A model generated the notes under the pieces. The model was given only the letters and a program-made list of their open reading frames with translations, was not told the DNA's origin and made no database searches. Source: CAYFQV01 sp964413635 (GTDB lineage: Bacteria > Spirochaetota > Spirochaetia > DSM-27196 > PWMO01). From it: DNA of 26,741 nt. Below, piece after piece: positions 9,601-15,648 of the stretch. The position numbers and the translations under genes are program-made. The stretch lies in the NCBI GenBank assembly GCA_964413635.1, contig CAYPTH010000031.1, positions 1 to 26,741 on the forward strand, in the 5' to 3' direction. The stretch's first letter is position 1; each line of letters begins with the position of its first letter.

Positions 9601-10120
9601 GGAGTTCGGCGGGACCGGGCTGGGTCTTGCCATTTCTCGCAATATTGCAACCCTCCTCGGAGGGACGATCTCCGTTGAGAGCACGGAAGACGCCGGAAGC
9701 ACCTTCACCGTGCGCTTGCCGGACCTGCCGTACTACCGGCGTTCCCGCCCCGTCGAGGAGCACGATGAGGCTGCGGCTCATCCGAGGACGCGCCGCGCCC
9801 ACGAGGAGCTCACCCTTGCCGACGTGCCGGCGGAGACACGGACCGCCCTGCGAATGAGCTTGACTCAGCGCATCGGCAGACCGGTGAATGAGCTGCATCG
9901 ACTTCGACGCTTCGACGAGCTCTCCCGGCTTGCCGCCACGGTTATTGAAGCCGCCAATGAACACGGGGTGGCGGCACTAGAGGCAGCGGGCGAAGCGCTT
10001 CAACAAGCCGCCGACGAGTTTGACGTGGGTAACGTGGATCGGACGCTGCAACGGATCGAGCAACTCTTCGGCGAGCTCGGGATCCCCGAGCTTTCGAACC
10101 CGACGCAGGAGGACGCATGA
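6692..10120 (+). CDS. Membrane sensor histidine kinase: substrate-binding-like sensor, three PAS domains, HisKA, HATPase
   Basis: Large (1142 aa) two-component sensor. Order of parts: signal anchor at about 8-29; a periplasmic domain at about 45-335 resembling ABC-transporter substrate-binding proteins (starts K-V-L-L-L-H-S-Y); a membrane helix at about 358-382; PAS domains near 397-515, 525-645 and 650-770; HisKA with the phosphoacceptor H795 in V-S-H-E-I-R-T-P; and HATPase with N-box near 903-917, G1 D-T-G-I-G-I near 945, F-box D-A-F-A-Q and G2 G-G-T-G-L-G-L. After the ATPase comes a helical tail of about 130 residues that, as I recall, resembles tails found at the ends of other kinases of this sort. 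No receiver domain is present. The next gene supplies one, overlapping this stop codon by 4 bp (ATGA). The ligand is unknown. An AAGGTG precedes the ATG, which lies 10 bp after the amidase stop. Confidence 0.92.
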   Translation: MVKRTPPPTKALFYLCFVLLPIVFPVLSTAQDMQSQEAPDAAPETGPKVLLLHSYSEGNPWTRSMDRAIRRVLSDADAPPLIFTEHMDSKRYDFSRYAESFRGLLRSKYDLESFNVVIVTDDNAANFAAENREALFGRTPVVFAGANTYDEDFLSRLLPATGVAEQPDIAGTIAIATTLHPKATSLVSVSDVTTSGKLNQRRFDAAVADLDGDYEVQRLAGLTAPALRTALGELPENAIVFHLSVFRTADGRSFSAREGAAFVADSTGAPVYSAWDFSVTEGVVGGLVVNGDAQGSFAADLALRILSGEAVARLPVVEESPNRYVFDYHAMRRFGIRRAQLPDGSVLVNEPEAMWYRYGRVFATGVGIIVLLAAGVVTLLINILLRRQAQRRLKQSEDRYRRIFWNLQDVYVEVAPETGRITEVSPSVARLGFERDELLDTAVEDLFLDPHDWRAVVSKAHSAGGDLTVDHECRVHAGARRESTGGEPVPVAVSARYSTRRDSPCLVATIRDISERWRKDNELRRLYRAVEVAGHAIYITDTDGTIQYVNAAFEEITGYTRNEAIGAGPRLFKSQRMPREYYERLWNTILAGETWSEEIINARKDGTIYVALQTITPVADDTGSLRWFVAVQTDKTEQKEMEEALAKSEREYRLLAEHATDMISRHRPDGTYIYVSPACRSLLGYEPEELINADAYSLFHPEDLEAVSRSHVTIQQGINVVFVTYRIRRRDGSYVWVETTSKTVLDETSGEFSEIVAITRDASRRIAMEEDLRRAKREAEEASAAKSTFLANVSHEIRTPLNAIIGLGELIDKRIEDPTARRYLDTVRNSSQTLLQLINDILDLSKVEARQLDIHLDYVTVAILVTEVGRMFEVQLQGKSVGLEIDVEDVHDLEVRTDPHRLRQILINLVGNAVKFTRRGEIRLLAAADTTSDSLATLTVTVEDTGIGIPTSKLEDIFDAFAQADSSASREFGGTGLGLAISRNIATLLGGTISVESTEDAGSTFTVRLPDLPYYRRSRPVEEHDEAAAHPRTRRAHEELTLADVPAETRTALRMSLTQRIGRPVNELHRLRRFDELSRLAATVIEAANEHGVAALEAAGEALQQAADEFDVGNVDRTLQRIEQLFGELGIPELSNPTQEDA

Positions 10121-11151
10121 ATAGGCGCCAGATTCTCATTGTCGACGACAATCCGGACAACATTCAGCTCGCCGCCAGCGAGCTCAAGGATGGAGGCTAC
10201 GGCATTGCATTCGCCGAGAGCGGTGCCGAGGCGCTCGAGCAGGCGCAGGAGCACGGCTTCGACCTCGTGCTTCTCGACGTCATGATGCCGCACATGGACG
10301 GCTTCGAGGTGTGCAAAAACCTGAAGGAGATGCCGCAGTACAAGGACGTCCCAATCATCTTCCTCACGGCTCGGGACGAGAAAGATGCAATTCTTCATGG
10401 ATTCGATATCGGTGGTGCCGACTACGTCACGAAGCCCTTCTACGGTCCGGAGCTCCGGTCACGAGTGCGCTCACACCTCCGGCTTCGCGAATCCCAGGAG
10501 CGACTGGAAAGGATAAACGCTGAGCTCAACAAGGAGCTCCTTCGGGATGTGTACCGGGAGGAGGAGTTTCGTCAGAACGAGGTTACGCTCCGTCGCATCA
10601 CCCAAGATCTCTTGGCCCAGGCAACAACCGACAAGCTGACCGGCCTTCGCAACCGGCGGAGTCTGTTGGCCATTGCCGACTACGAGCTCACGCGAGCGAA
10701 ACGGAACGGACGAACCTACGCCTTCATCATGGCGGATGTCGATCACTTCAAGTCGATAAATGACAACCACGGCCACGCGACCGGCGATCAGGTCCTCAAG
10801 GTCATAGCGGACCGCCTTCAGAAGACCGTGCGGGGGCAAGACCAGGTTGGCCGCTGGGGTGGCGAGGAGTTCGTCGTCTTTGTCCCGGAAACCGACAGTG
10901 AGGGGGCGCTCATCCTTGCCGAGAAGCTTCGCGCCGCTATAGCTGGAGAAGATATCCCGACAGACAGTGGCGCCATTCCGGTCACCATGACCCTCGGCAT
11001 TGCCGGTGGCGGGAAAGGCTCAGACATAACCGAGGTAATAAACGCAGCGGACGACGCCCTCTACGATGGAAAACGACAGGGGCGCAATCAAGCGGTATAC
11101 CGGGATCCCACCCCTGAGCTCGAGCAATACGAGGCCGAGATCGAGGACTGA
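10117..11151 (+). CDS. Response regulator with diguanylate cyclase (receiver-GGDEF)
   Basis: Makes cyclic di-GMP from two GTP when activated by phosphorylation. The receiver domain (about 5-122) has the acidic pair D10/D11, phosphoacceptor D54 in V-L-L-D-V-M-M-P, T84 and K106 in T-K-P. A coiled-coil linker at about 123-165 leads to a GGDEF domain beginning D-K-L-T-G-L-R-N-R. The active-site motif is intact, G-G-E-E-F at 248-252. The product-inhibition site R-G-Q-D (R239, D242) stands exactly five residues before it, so feedback control is expected. The 344-residue length matches the PleD/WspR-like class with a single receiver. AGGAGG ends 4 nt before the ATG, and the start overlaps the kinase stop. 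The kinase is therefore the obvious phosphodonor. Confidence 0.95.
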   Translation: MNRRQILIVDDNPDNIQLAASELKDGGYGIAFAESGAEALEQAQEHGFDLVLLDVMMPHMDGFEVCKNLKEMPQYKDVPIIFLTARDEKDAILHGFDIGGADYVTKPFYGPELRSRVRSHLRLRESQERLERINAELNKELLRDVYREEEFRQNEVTLRRITQDLLAQATTDKLTGLRNRRSLLAIADYELTRAKRNGRTYAFIMADVDHFKSINDNHGHATGDQVLKVIADRLQKTVRGQDQVGRWGGEEFVVFVPETDSEGALILAEKLRAAIAGEDIPTDSGAIPVTMTLGIAGGGKGSDITEVINAADDALYDGKRQGRNQAVYRDPTPELEQYEAEIED

Positions 11152-11192
11152 AGGGGGCACGCGCTCCCCGTCACCGTCCGGTCGCAGAGCTA

Positions 11193-11264
11193 TGGGCGGT
11201 ACTGGATTTGAACCAGTGACATCCTGCTTGTAAGGCAGGCGCTCTCCCACTGAGCTAACCGCCC
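11193..11264 (-). tRNA. tRNA-Val (anticodon UAC)
   Basis: Read on the minus strand, a 7-bp acceptor stem (GGGCGGT at 11264-11258 with ACCGCCC at 11200-11194), a D-arm beginning TAGCTCAG, an anticodon stem CCTGC/GCAGG around loop CTTACAA, and a T-arm with GGTTCAAATCC form a complete cloverleaf of 72 nt ending in discriminator A. The anticodon TAC reads valine GTN codons. The 3' CCA is not encoded; the genomic bases after the discriminator read TAG. Confidence 0.97.
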
Positions 11265-11276
11265 GGAACGCGTGAA

Positions 11277-11305
11277 AAGCTACCACGTTGGCTCGGGCGG
11301 GTCAA
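11277..11305 (-). promoter_or_regulatory. Promoter of tRNA-Val
   Basis: On the minus strand a TTGACC (-35, 11305-11300) is followed after 17 bp by TAGCTT (-10, 11282-11277). Transcription would start near 11270, a few bases before the mature 5' end at 11264. The -35 matches the sigma70 consensus at 5 of 6 positions and the -10 at 3 of 6. Confidence 0.5.
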
Positions 11306-11339
11306 CGGCGTCACGGGCGCCGGCCGCACTTCCCGGCTA

Positions 11340-11367
11340 TTGCCGGCGGCGGCGTTTGTGCTACCAT
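11340..11367 (+). promoter_or_regulatory. Candidate promoter of the first EF-G gene
   Basis: TTGCCG (11340-11345), a 16-bp spacer and TACCAT (11362-11367) resemble a sigma70 promoter. The -10 hexamer ends only 10 nt before the ATG at 11378, so a transcript from here would have almost no leader, in keeping with the absence of a ribosome binding site. This is moderate pattern evidence only. Confidence 0.35.
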
Positions 11368-11377
11368 CGCCGCCAAG

Positions 11378-13411
11378 ATGGAGCTTTCGAAACGACGCAA
11401 TATCGGCATCATGGCGCACATTGATGCCGGCAAGACAACTACGACTGAGCGCATTCTCTACTACACCGGAAAGAGCCACCGGATCGGCGAGGTGGACAAC
11501 GGTGAGGCCGTCATGGACTGGATGGTCCAGGAACAGAACCGCGGAATAACAATCACATCCGCGGCGACGACCTGCTTCTGGCACGACCACCAAATCAACA
11601 TTATCGACACGCCGGGTCACGTGGATTTTACCGCAGAGGTCGAACGTTCCCTCCGCGTCCTCGACGGCGCTATTGCCATTTTCGACGCCGTCGGCGGTGT
11701 CGAGCCCCAGTCGGAGACGGTGTGGCACCAGGCGGACTCCTACCAGGTCCCGCGCATTGCGTATGTGAACAAGATGGATCGCATCGGTGCAGACTTCTTC
11801 GCGGTCGTACAAGAGCTCGAGGAAAAGCTCGGCGCAACACCGATTGTCATTGGCATTCCGATTGGGGCGGAACAGAAGTTCGAAGGTGCCATCGATCTCT
11901 TGGCCATGGAGGAGCTTCACTTCAGCAAGGAGGAGTACGGCTCTCGCCAGGAGCGTCACCCCCTGCGTGAGGAGCTAACGCCGCTTGCAAACGAGTGGCG
12001 GGAGAAGCTCCTCGACCAGCTCAGCGCATTCTCCGACGAGCTCACCGAGCTCTACCTCGAGGGCGCGGAGATCCCCGTGGATCTTCTCAACCAGGTCTTG
12101 CGGAAGGAGACAATCGGACTCAAGGCGGTGCCCATGATGTGCGGTGCCTCCCTGCGCAATATTGGTGTCCAGCCGCTGTTGGACGCGGTCATTAACTACC
12201 TGCCGGCGCCGGAGGAGCTCCCACCGGCAATCGGTACTCACTCAAAGAAAGAAACGCAGGTTGAGGTCGAGCGCTCCCTCGACGGTCCTCCCCTTGGATT
12301 GGTCTTCAAGATCCAGTCGGAGCGCGAGGCGGGAGATCTCTGCTTCGTCCGCATGTACTCTGGGTCCATCAAAGCGGGAACTCAGATCATGAACATCGAT
12401 AAGAAGAAGCGGGAGCGAGTCCACCGTCTGCTTCGCATGCACTCGAATCGAACCGAGCAGCTCGACACGGTCAACGCCGGGGACATTGCGGTCTTCATTG
12501 GTTTCAAACAGGCCCAGACCGGGGACACCATTGGAAGCGAGGGCTTCCCCGTCATCCTCGAGCGGATGCACTTTCCTGAGCCGGTGATCTCGGTCGCCAT
12601 CGAACCGGAGACCCTGTCCCAGCGGGACAAGCTGAAAGAGGTCCTGCAGGTCCTGGCCAAGGAGGATCCCACCTTCTTCGTGCACGAGGATGAGGATACC
12701 GGAGAGATCATCATCTCAGGCATGGGTGAGCTGCACCTCGAGGTCCTCGTTACGCGGATCACCGACGACTTCAAGGTCGGCGCGCGCGTCGGCAACCCGC
12801 AGGTCACCTATCGGGAAAGCGTCGGCGCCTCCTACACTCACACCGAGAAGTTCCACCGCATGTTGGCGGGTAAGGAAAACACCGCCGAAATCACCCTCAC
12901 CGTCGCGCCCAATCAGCGAGGCGGCGGCAACTCCTACACCTCGGAGGTGTCCAAGGCGGTCCTCCCCGAGCACCTGCAGGAGGCGGTCCGCCGTGGCGTT
13001 GAAGCGTCCTTCTCTTCCGGCATTCGGTACGGCTATCCCACGATCGACGTGGATGTACGCATGGTCGACGCGACCTATAACGAGCAGACCTCCACCGAGT
13101 TCGCCTTCGAGGCGGCGGCGAGCTTGGGCTTCGACAACGCCTGCGGCCACGCCTCGCCCTTCCTCCTCGAGCCCATCATGAAGGTGGATGTCATGTGCCC
13201 GAAAGACTTCATGGGCGATGTAATCAACGGCATCACCATGCGAGGAGGGCTCGTTCACGGCGTTGAGTCGAGACCCGCCATGGAGCACATTACCGCCGAA
13301 GCGCCCTTGCGCAACATGTTCGGCTACTCAACGGCGCTTCGCTCCATGACGCAAGGCCGGGGCAACTACGCCATGGAGTTCTCCCACTTCGCCCGGAAGC
13401 CCGAGGGCTGA
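11378..13411 (+). CDS. fusA2: Elongation factor G paralogue, EF-G2/ribosome-recycling type
   Basis: Translational GTPase of 677 residues with intact G motifs: A-H-I-D-A-G-K-T-T-T-T (G1), R-G-I-T-I switch I, D-T-P-G-H-V-D-F (G3, catalytic His kept) and N-K-M-D (G4). In domain IV the usual loop H-K-K-Q-T-G-G-x-G-Q, which enters the decoding site during translocation, is absent. In its place, from residue 488, stands H-T-E-K-F-H-R-M-L-A-G-K, as in mitochondrial EF-G2. Spirochaete and mitochondrial EF-G2 proteins work with ribosome recycling factor to split ribosomes rather than to translocate, so I infer a recycling role. The frame opens 90 bp upstream, but homology of the N-terminus (M-E-L-S-K-R-R-N-I-G) fixes the ATG at 11378. 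No Shine-Dalgarno precedes it. Confidence 0.85.
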   Translation: MELSKRRNIGIMAHIDAGKTTTTERILYYTGKSHRIGEVDNGEAVMDWMVQEQNRGITITSAATTCFWHDHQINIIDTPGHVDFTAEVERSLRVLDGAIAIFDAVGGVEPQSETVWHQADSYQVPRIAYVNKMDRIGADFFAVVQELEEKLGATPIVIGIPIGAEQKFEGAIDLLAMEELHFSKEEYGSRQERHPLREELTPLANEWREKLLDQLSAFSDELTELYLEGAEIPVDLLNQVLRKETIGLKAVPMMCGASLRNIGVQPLLDAVINYLPAPEELPPAIGTHSKKETQVEVERSLDGPPLGLVFKIQSEREAGDLCFVRMYSGSIKAGTQIMNIDKKKRERVHRLLRMHSNRTEQLDTVNAGDIAVFIGFKQAQTGDTIGSEGFPVILERMHFPEPVISVAIEPETLSQRDKLKEVLQVLAKEDPTFFVHEDEDTGEIIISGMGELHLEVLVTRITDDFKVGARVGNPQVTYRESVGASYTHTEKFHRMLAGKENTAEITLTVAPNQRGGGNSYTSEVSKAVLPEHLQEAVRRGVEASFSSGIRYGYPTIDVDVRMVDATYNEQTSTEFAFEAAASLGFDNACGHASPFLLEPIMKVDVMCPKDFMGDVINGITMRGGLVHGVESRPAMEHITAEAPLRNMFGYSTALRSMTQGRGNYAMEFSHFARKPEG

Positions 13412-13436
13412 AGAGCGAGGGCTGAGGATCCTTTTC

Positions 13437-13465
13437 TTGACACCGCTACCGGCCGCGCCTATAGT
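13437..13465 (+). promoter_or_regulatory. Strong sigma70-type promoter of the second EF-G gene
   Basis: TTGACA (13437-13442), an exact 17-bp spacer and TATAGT (13460-13465) give an almost consensus promoter. The start would be near 13472, leaving a leader of about 58 nt. AAGGGAG (13515-13521) stands 8 nt before the ATG at 13530. GTGTGGGG at 13464-13471 and CCCCGCAC at 13492-13499 form an 8-bp inverted repeat around an A+T-rich centre at the predicted start site, which could be an operator. Confidence 0.75.
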
Positions 13466-13529
13466 GTGGGGATTAAAATTAGGTTAAGCCACCCCGCACA
13501 ACCGATACCACGCGAAGGGAGATAGGTTC

Positions 13530-15623
13530 ATGAGCACGACTACCGATGCTATCCGCAATGTCGCCGTCGCCGGTCACGGCACCACCGGCAAGACGACACT
13601 GGTCGAACACCTACTGTTTGCTGGTGGTGCCATTCCGAAGGCCGAGACTGTCGAGTCCGGTCGCACGACGAGCGATTACTTCCCTGATGAGATAGAGAAT
13701 GGCTTCTCTATTCATACAACCCTAACTCATCTGACTTGGGACAATCACAAGGTCAACCTCCTGGACACTCCCGGCGCCTCCGACTTTGTCGGCGAAGTAG
13801 TTGCGGCATTCCGTGCCGCCGAATCCGCTGTTCTCACCGTCGGCGCCAAGTCGGGAGTACAGATCGAGACCATCAAGCTCTGGCGGCGCTTGGAAGACCG
13901 AAATATGCCGCGCATGATCTTTGTTACGAAGATGGACGAGGATCGCGCCGACTTCACCCAGACCCTGGCCGATCTGGGTGAGAAGTTCGATAAAACTTTT
14001 GTGCCGGTGACCATTCCCATGGGGAGTGGCGGCGACTACAAGGGCGTTATCGACCTTCTTCACATGAAGGCATATCCCATGCCCGAGCCCGGCAAGGCGG
14101 AGGCAGCCACAGATGTTCCCGATGACTTCACCGACGCCGCTGCGGAAGCGCGCTCCGCTCTCATGGAAGCTGCGGCGGAGGGAGATGACGACCTTCTGAC
14201 CAAGTACCTCGAAGAGGAGTCCTTGACGGATGATGAGATCTTTACGGGAGTGACGGAAGGCCTTCGCGACAATAAGATCGTCCCGGTTGTGTGCGGCGCG
14301 CCGCTTCAGCACTCAGGCCTGGCCGCGTTCTTGTCCCTCCTCGCGACGGCGGCGCCATCGCCGGCCAATATAACGGAACACATCATCCCCGGTGCCGAGG
14401 GCGAAGGCGAGGGCAAGGAAGAGGAGATGAAGATCTCCAGCGAGGGCTCCTTCTCCGCGCTCTGCTTCAAAACCGCAATCGACCAGTTCTCCGGCAAGCT
14501 CTCCTTCATCAAGGTCATGAGCGGCTCTCTTTCCAGCGACACGGAAACGTACAGCGCCCGCGAAAACAAGAAGGAAAAGATCACCAAGATCTACACGACC
14601 CAGGGCAAGAAACTCGACGAAATCTCCGAGCTCGTGGCCGGGGACATTGGCGTACTGACCAAGGTCAGCTCGGTCAACACGAACGATACCCTCTGCACAC
14701 CGGGCAATGTCTTCACCTTCAGCGCCCTCAAATTGCCCCAACCGGTGCACGCAGTTGCCATCCACGGCGCGGAGCGCAAGGATGAGGACAAGCTCGGGGA
14801 TATGCTCCATCGACTCGTGGAGGAGGATCTCACCTTCACCGTGGAATTCAACGAGGAGACCAAGGAGACGGTCATTGCGGGCATGGGCGAGCTCCACCTC
14901 AACATGGTTCTCGACAAGCTCAAAGCGAGCAAGGTCAACGTTGAAACGAAAGTTCCAAAGGTGGCCTATCGCGAGACCATTACCAAGAAGGCCGACTCCC
15001 AGTACCGTCACAAGAAGCAGTCCGGCGGGCACGGCCAATTCGGAGAGGTCGTCATTCAGATTGAGCCTCTCGAGCGCGGCGAGTACTACAAGTTCGAGAA
15101 CATGATTCGCGGAATGGCCGTGTCAAAGGGCTACGTTCCTGGCATTGAGAAGGGCCTCCACGAGGCAATGGAAGAGGGCGTTGTGGCGGGCTACCCAATG
15201 GTAGACATTGGCATTCAGCTCCTCGACGGAAAGGAGCATCCCGTCGACTCCTCTGAAATGGCATTCAAGATGGCTGCGAAGGGTGCCATGCGCGACGCAA
15301 TGTCGAAAGCCGGTCCAACCCTCCTGGAGCCGGTCATGGACCTCCAGGTCTTCATTGAGGAGCAGTATCTTGGAGACGTCCTCTCCGACATGACCTCGCG
15401 GCGTGGTCGCGTCCAGGGACAGGAGAGCATTGGCGGAGGCTTCATGGAAATCCGCGCCCAGGTGCCCCAAGCCGAGCTCATGCGCTACGCGATTGACCTG
15501 CGCTCCCTCACATCCGGCACCGGCGGCTTCGAGATGGAGTTCAACCACTACGAGCCGATCTCCGGCCGAGTTGCCGACGAGGTCATCAAGGCGGCGGAGG
15601 CGGAAAAAGCAGAGGCGAGCTGA
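13530..15623 (+). CDS. Elongation factor G-like GTPase, class II (EF-G-II)
   Basis: Second EF-G paralogue, 697 residues, of the class II group (similar to Thermus EF-G-2). G1 is G-H-G-T-T-G-K-T-T (15-23) and G4 is T-K-M-D (133-136). Domain IV keeps the translocase-type loop H-K-K-Q-S-G-G-H-G-Q-F-G, and domain V is complete. G3 reads D-T-P-G-A-S-D-F: residue 83 is alanine where canonical EF-G has the GTPase-activating histidine. The switch I motif R-G-I-T-I is replaced by N-G-F-S-I. The cellular role of this class is not well defined; it is not the main translocase in organisms studied. The C-terminus ends in an Ala/Glu/Lys-rich tail. It has its own strong promoter 118 bp after the first EF-G gene and converges on the citrate synthase gene with 25 bp between stops. 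Confidence 0.9.
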   Translation: MSTTTDAIRNVAVAGHGTTGKTTLVEHLLFAGGAIPKAETVESGRTTSDYFPDEIENGFSIHTTLTHLTWDNHKVNLLDTPGASDFVGEVVAAFRAAESAVLTVGAKSGVQIETIKLWRRLEDRNMPRMIFVTKMDEDRADFTQTLADLGEKFDKTFVPVTIPMGSGGDYKGVIDLLHMKAYPMPEPGKAEAATDVPDDFTDAAAEARSALMEAAAEGDDDLLTKYLEEESLTDDEIFTGVTEGLRDNKIVPVVCGAPLQHSGLAAFLSLLATAAPSPANITEHIIPGAEGEGEGKEEEMKISSEGSFSALCFKTAIDQFSGKLSFIKVMSGSLSSDTETYSARENKKEKITKIYTTQGKKLDEISELVAGDIGVLTKVSSVNTNDTLCTPGNVFTFSALKLPQPVHAVAIHGAERKDEDKLGDMLHRLVEEDLTFTVEFNEETKETVIAGMGELHLNMVLDKLKASKVNVETKVPKVAYRETITKKADSQYRHKKQSGGHGQFGEVVIQIEPLERGEYYKFENMIRGMAVSKGYVPGIEKGLHEAMEEGVVAGYPMVDIGIQLLDGKEHPVDSSEMAFKMAAKGAMRDAMSKAGPTLLEPVMDLQVFIEEQYLGDVLSDMTSRRGRVQGQESIGGGFMEIRAQVPQAELMRYAIDLRSLTSGTGGFEMEFNHYEPISGRVADEVIKAAEAEKAEAS

Positions 15624-15648
15624 TCTCGTCTCAGGTGCCGAGTTTCCT

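Noticed and set aside
11154..11170. GGGG...CCCC pairing after the diguanylate cyclase gene, as a terminator
   Set aside because: The stem is only about four pairs and no T-run follows in either direction.
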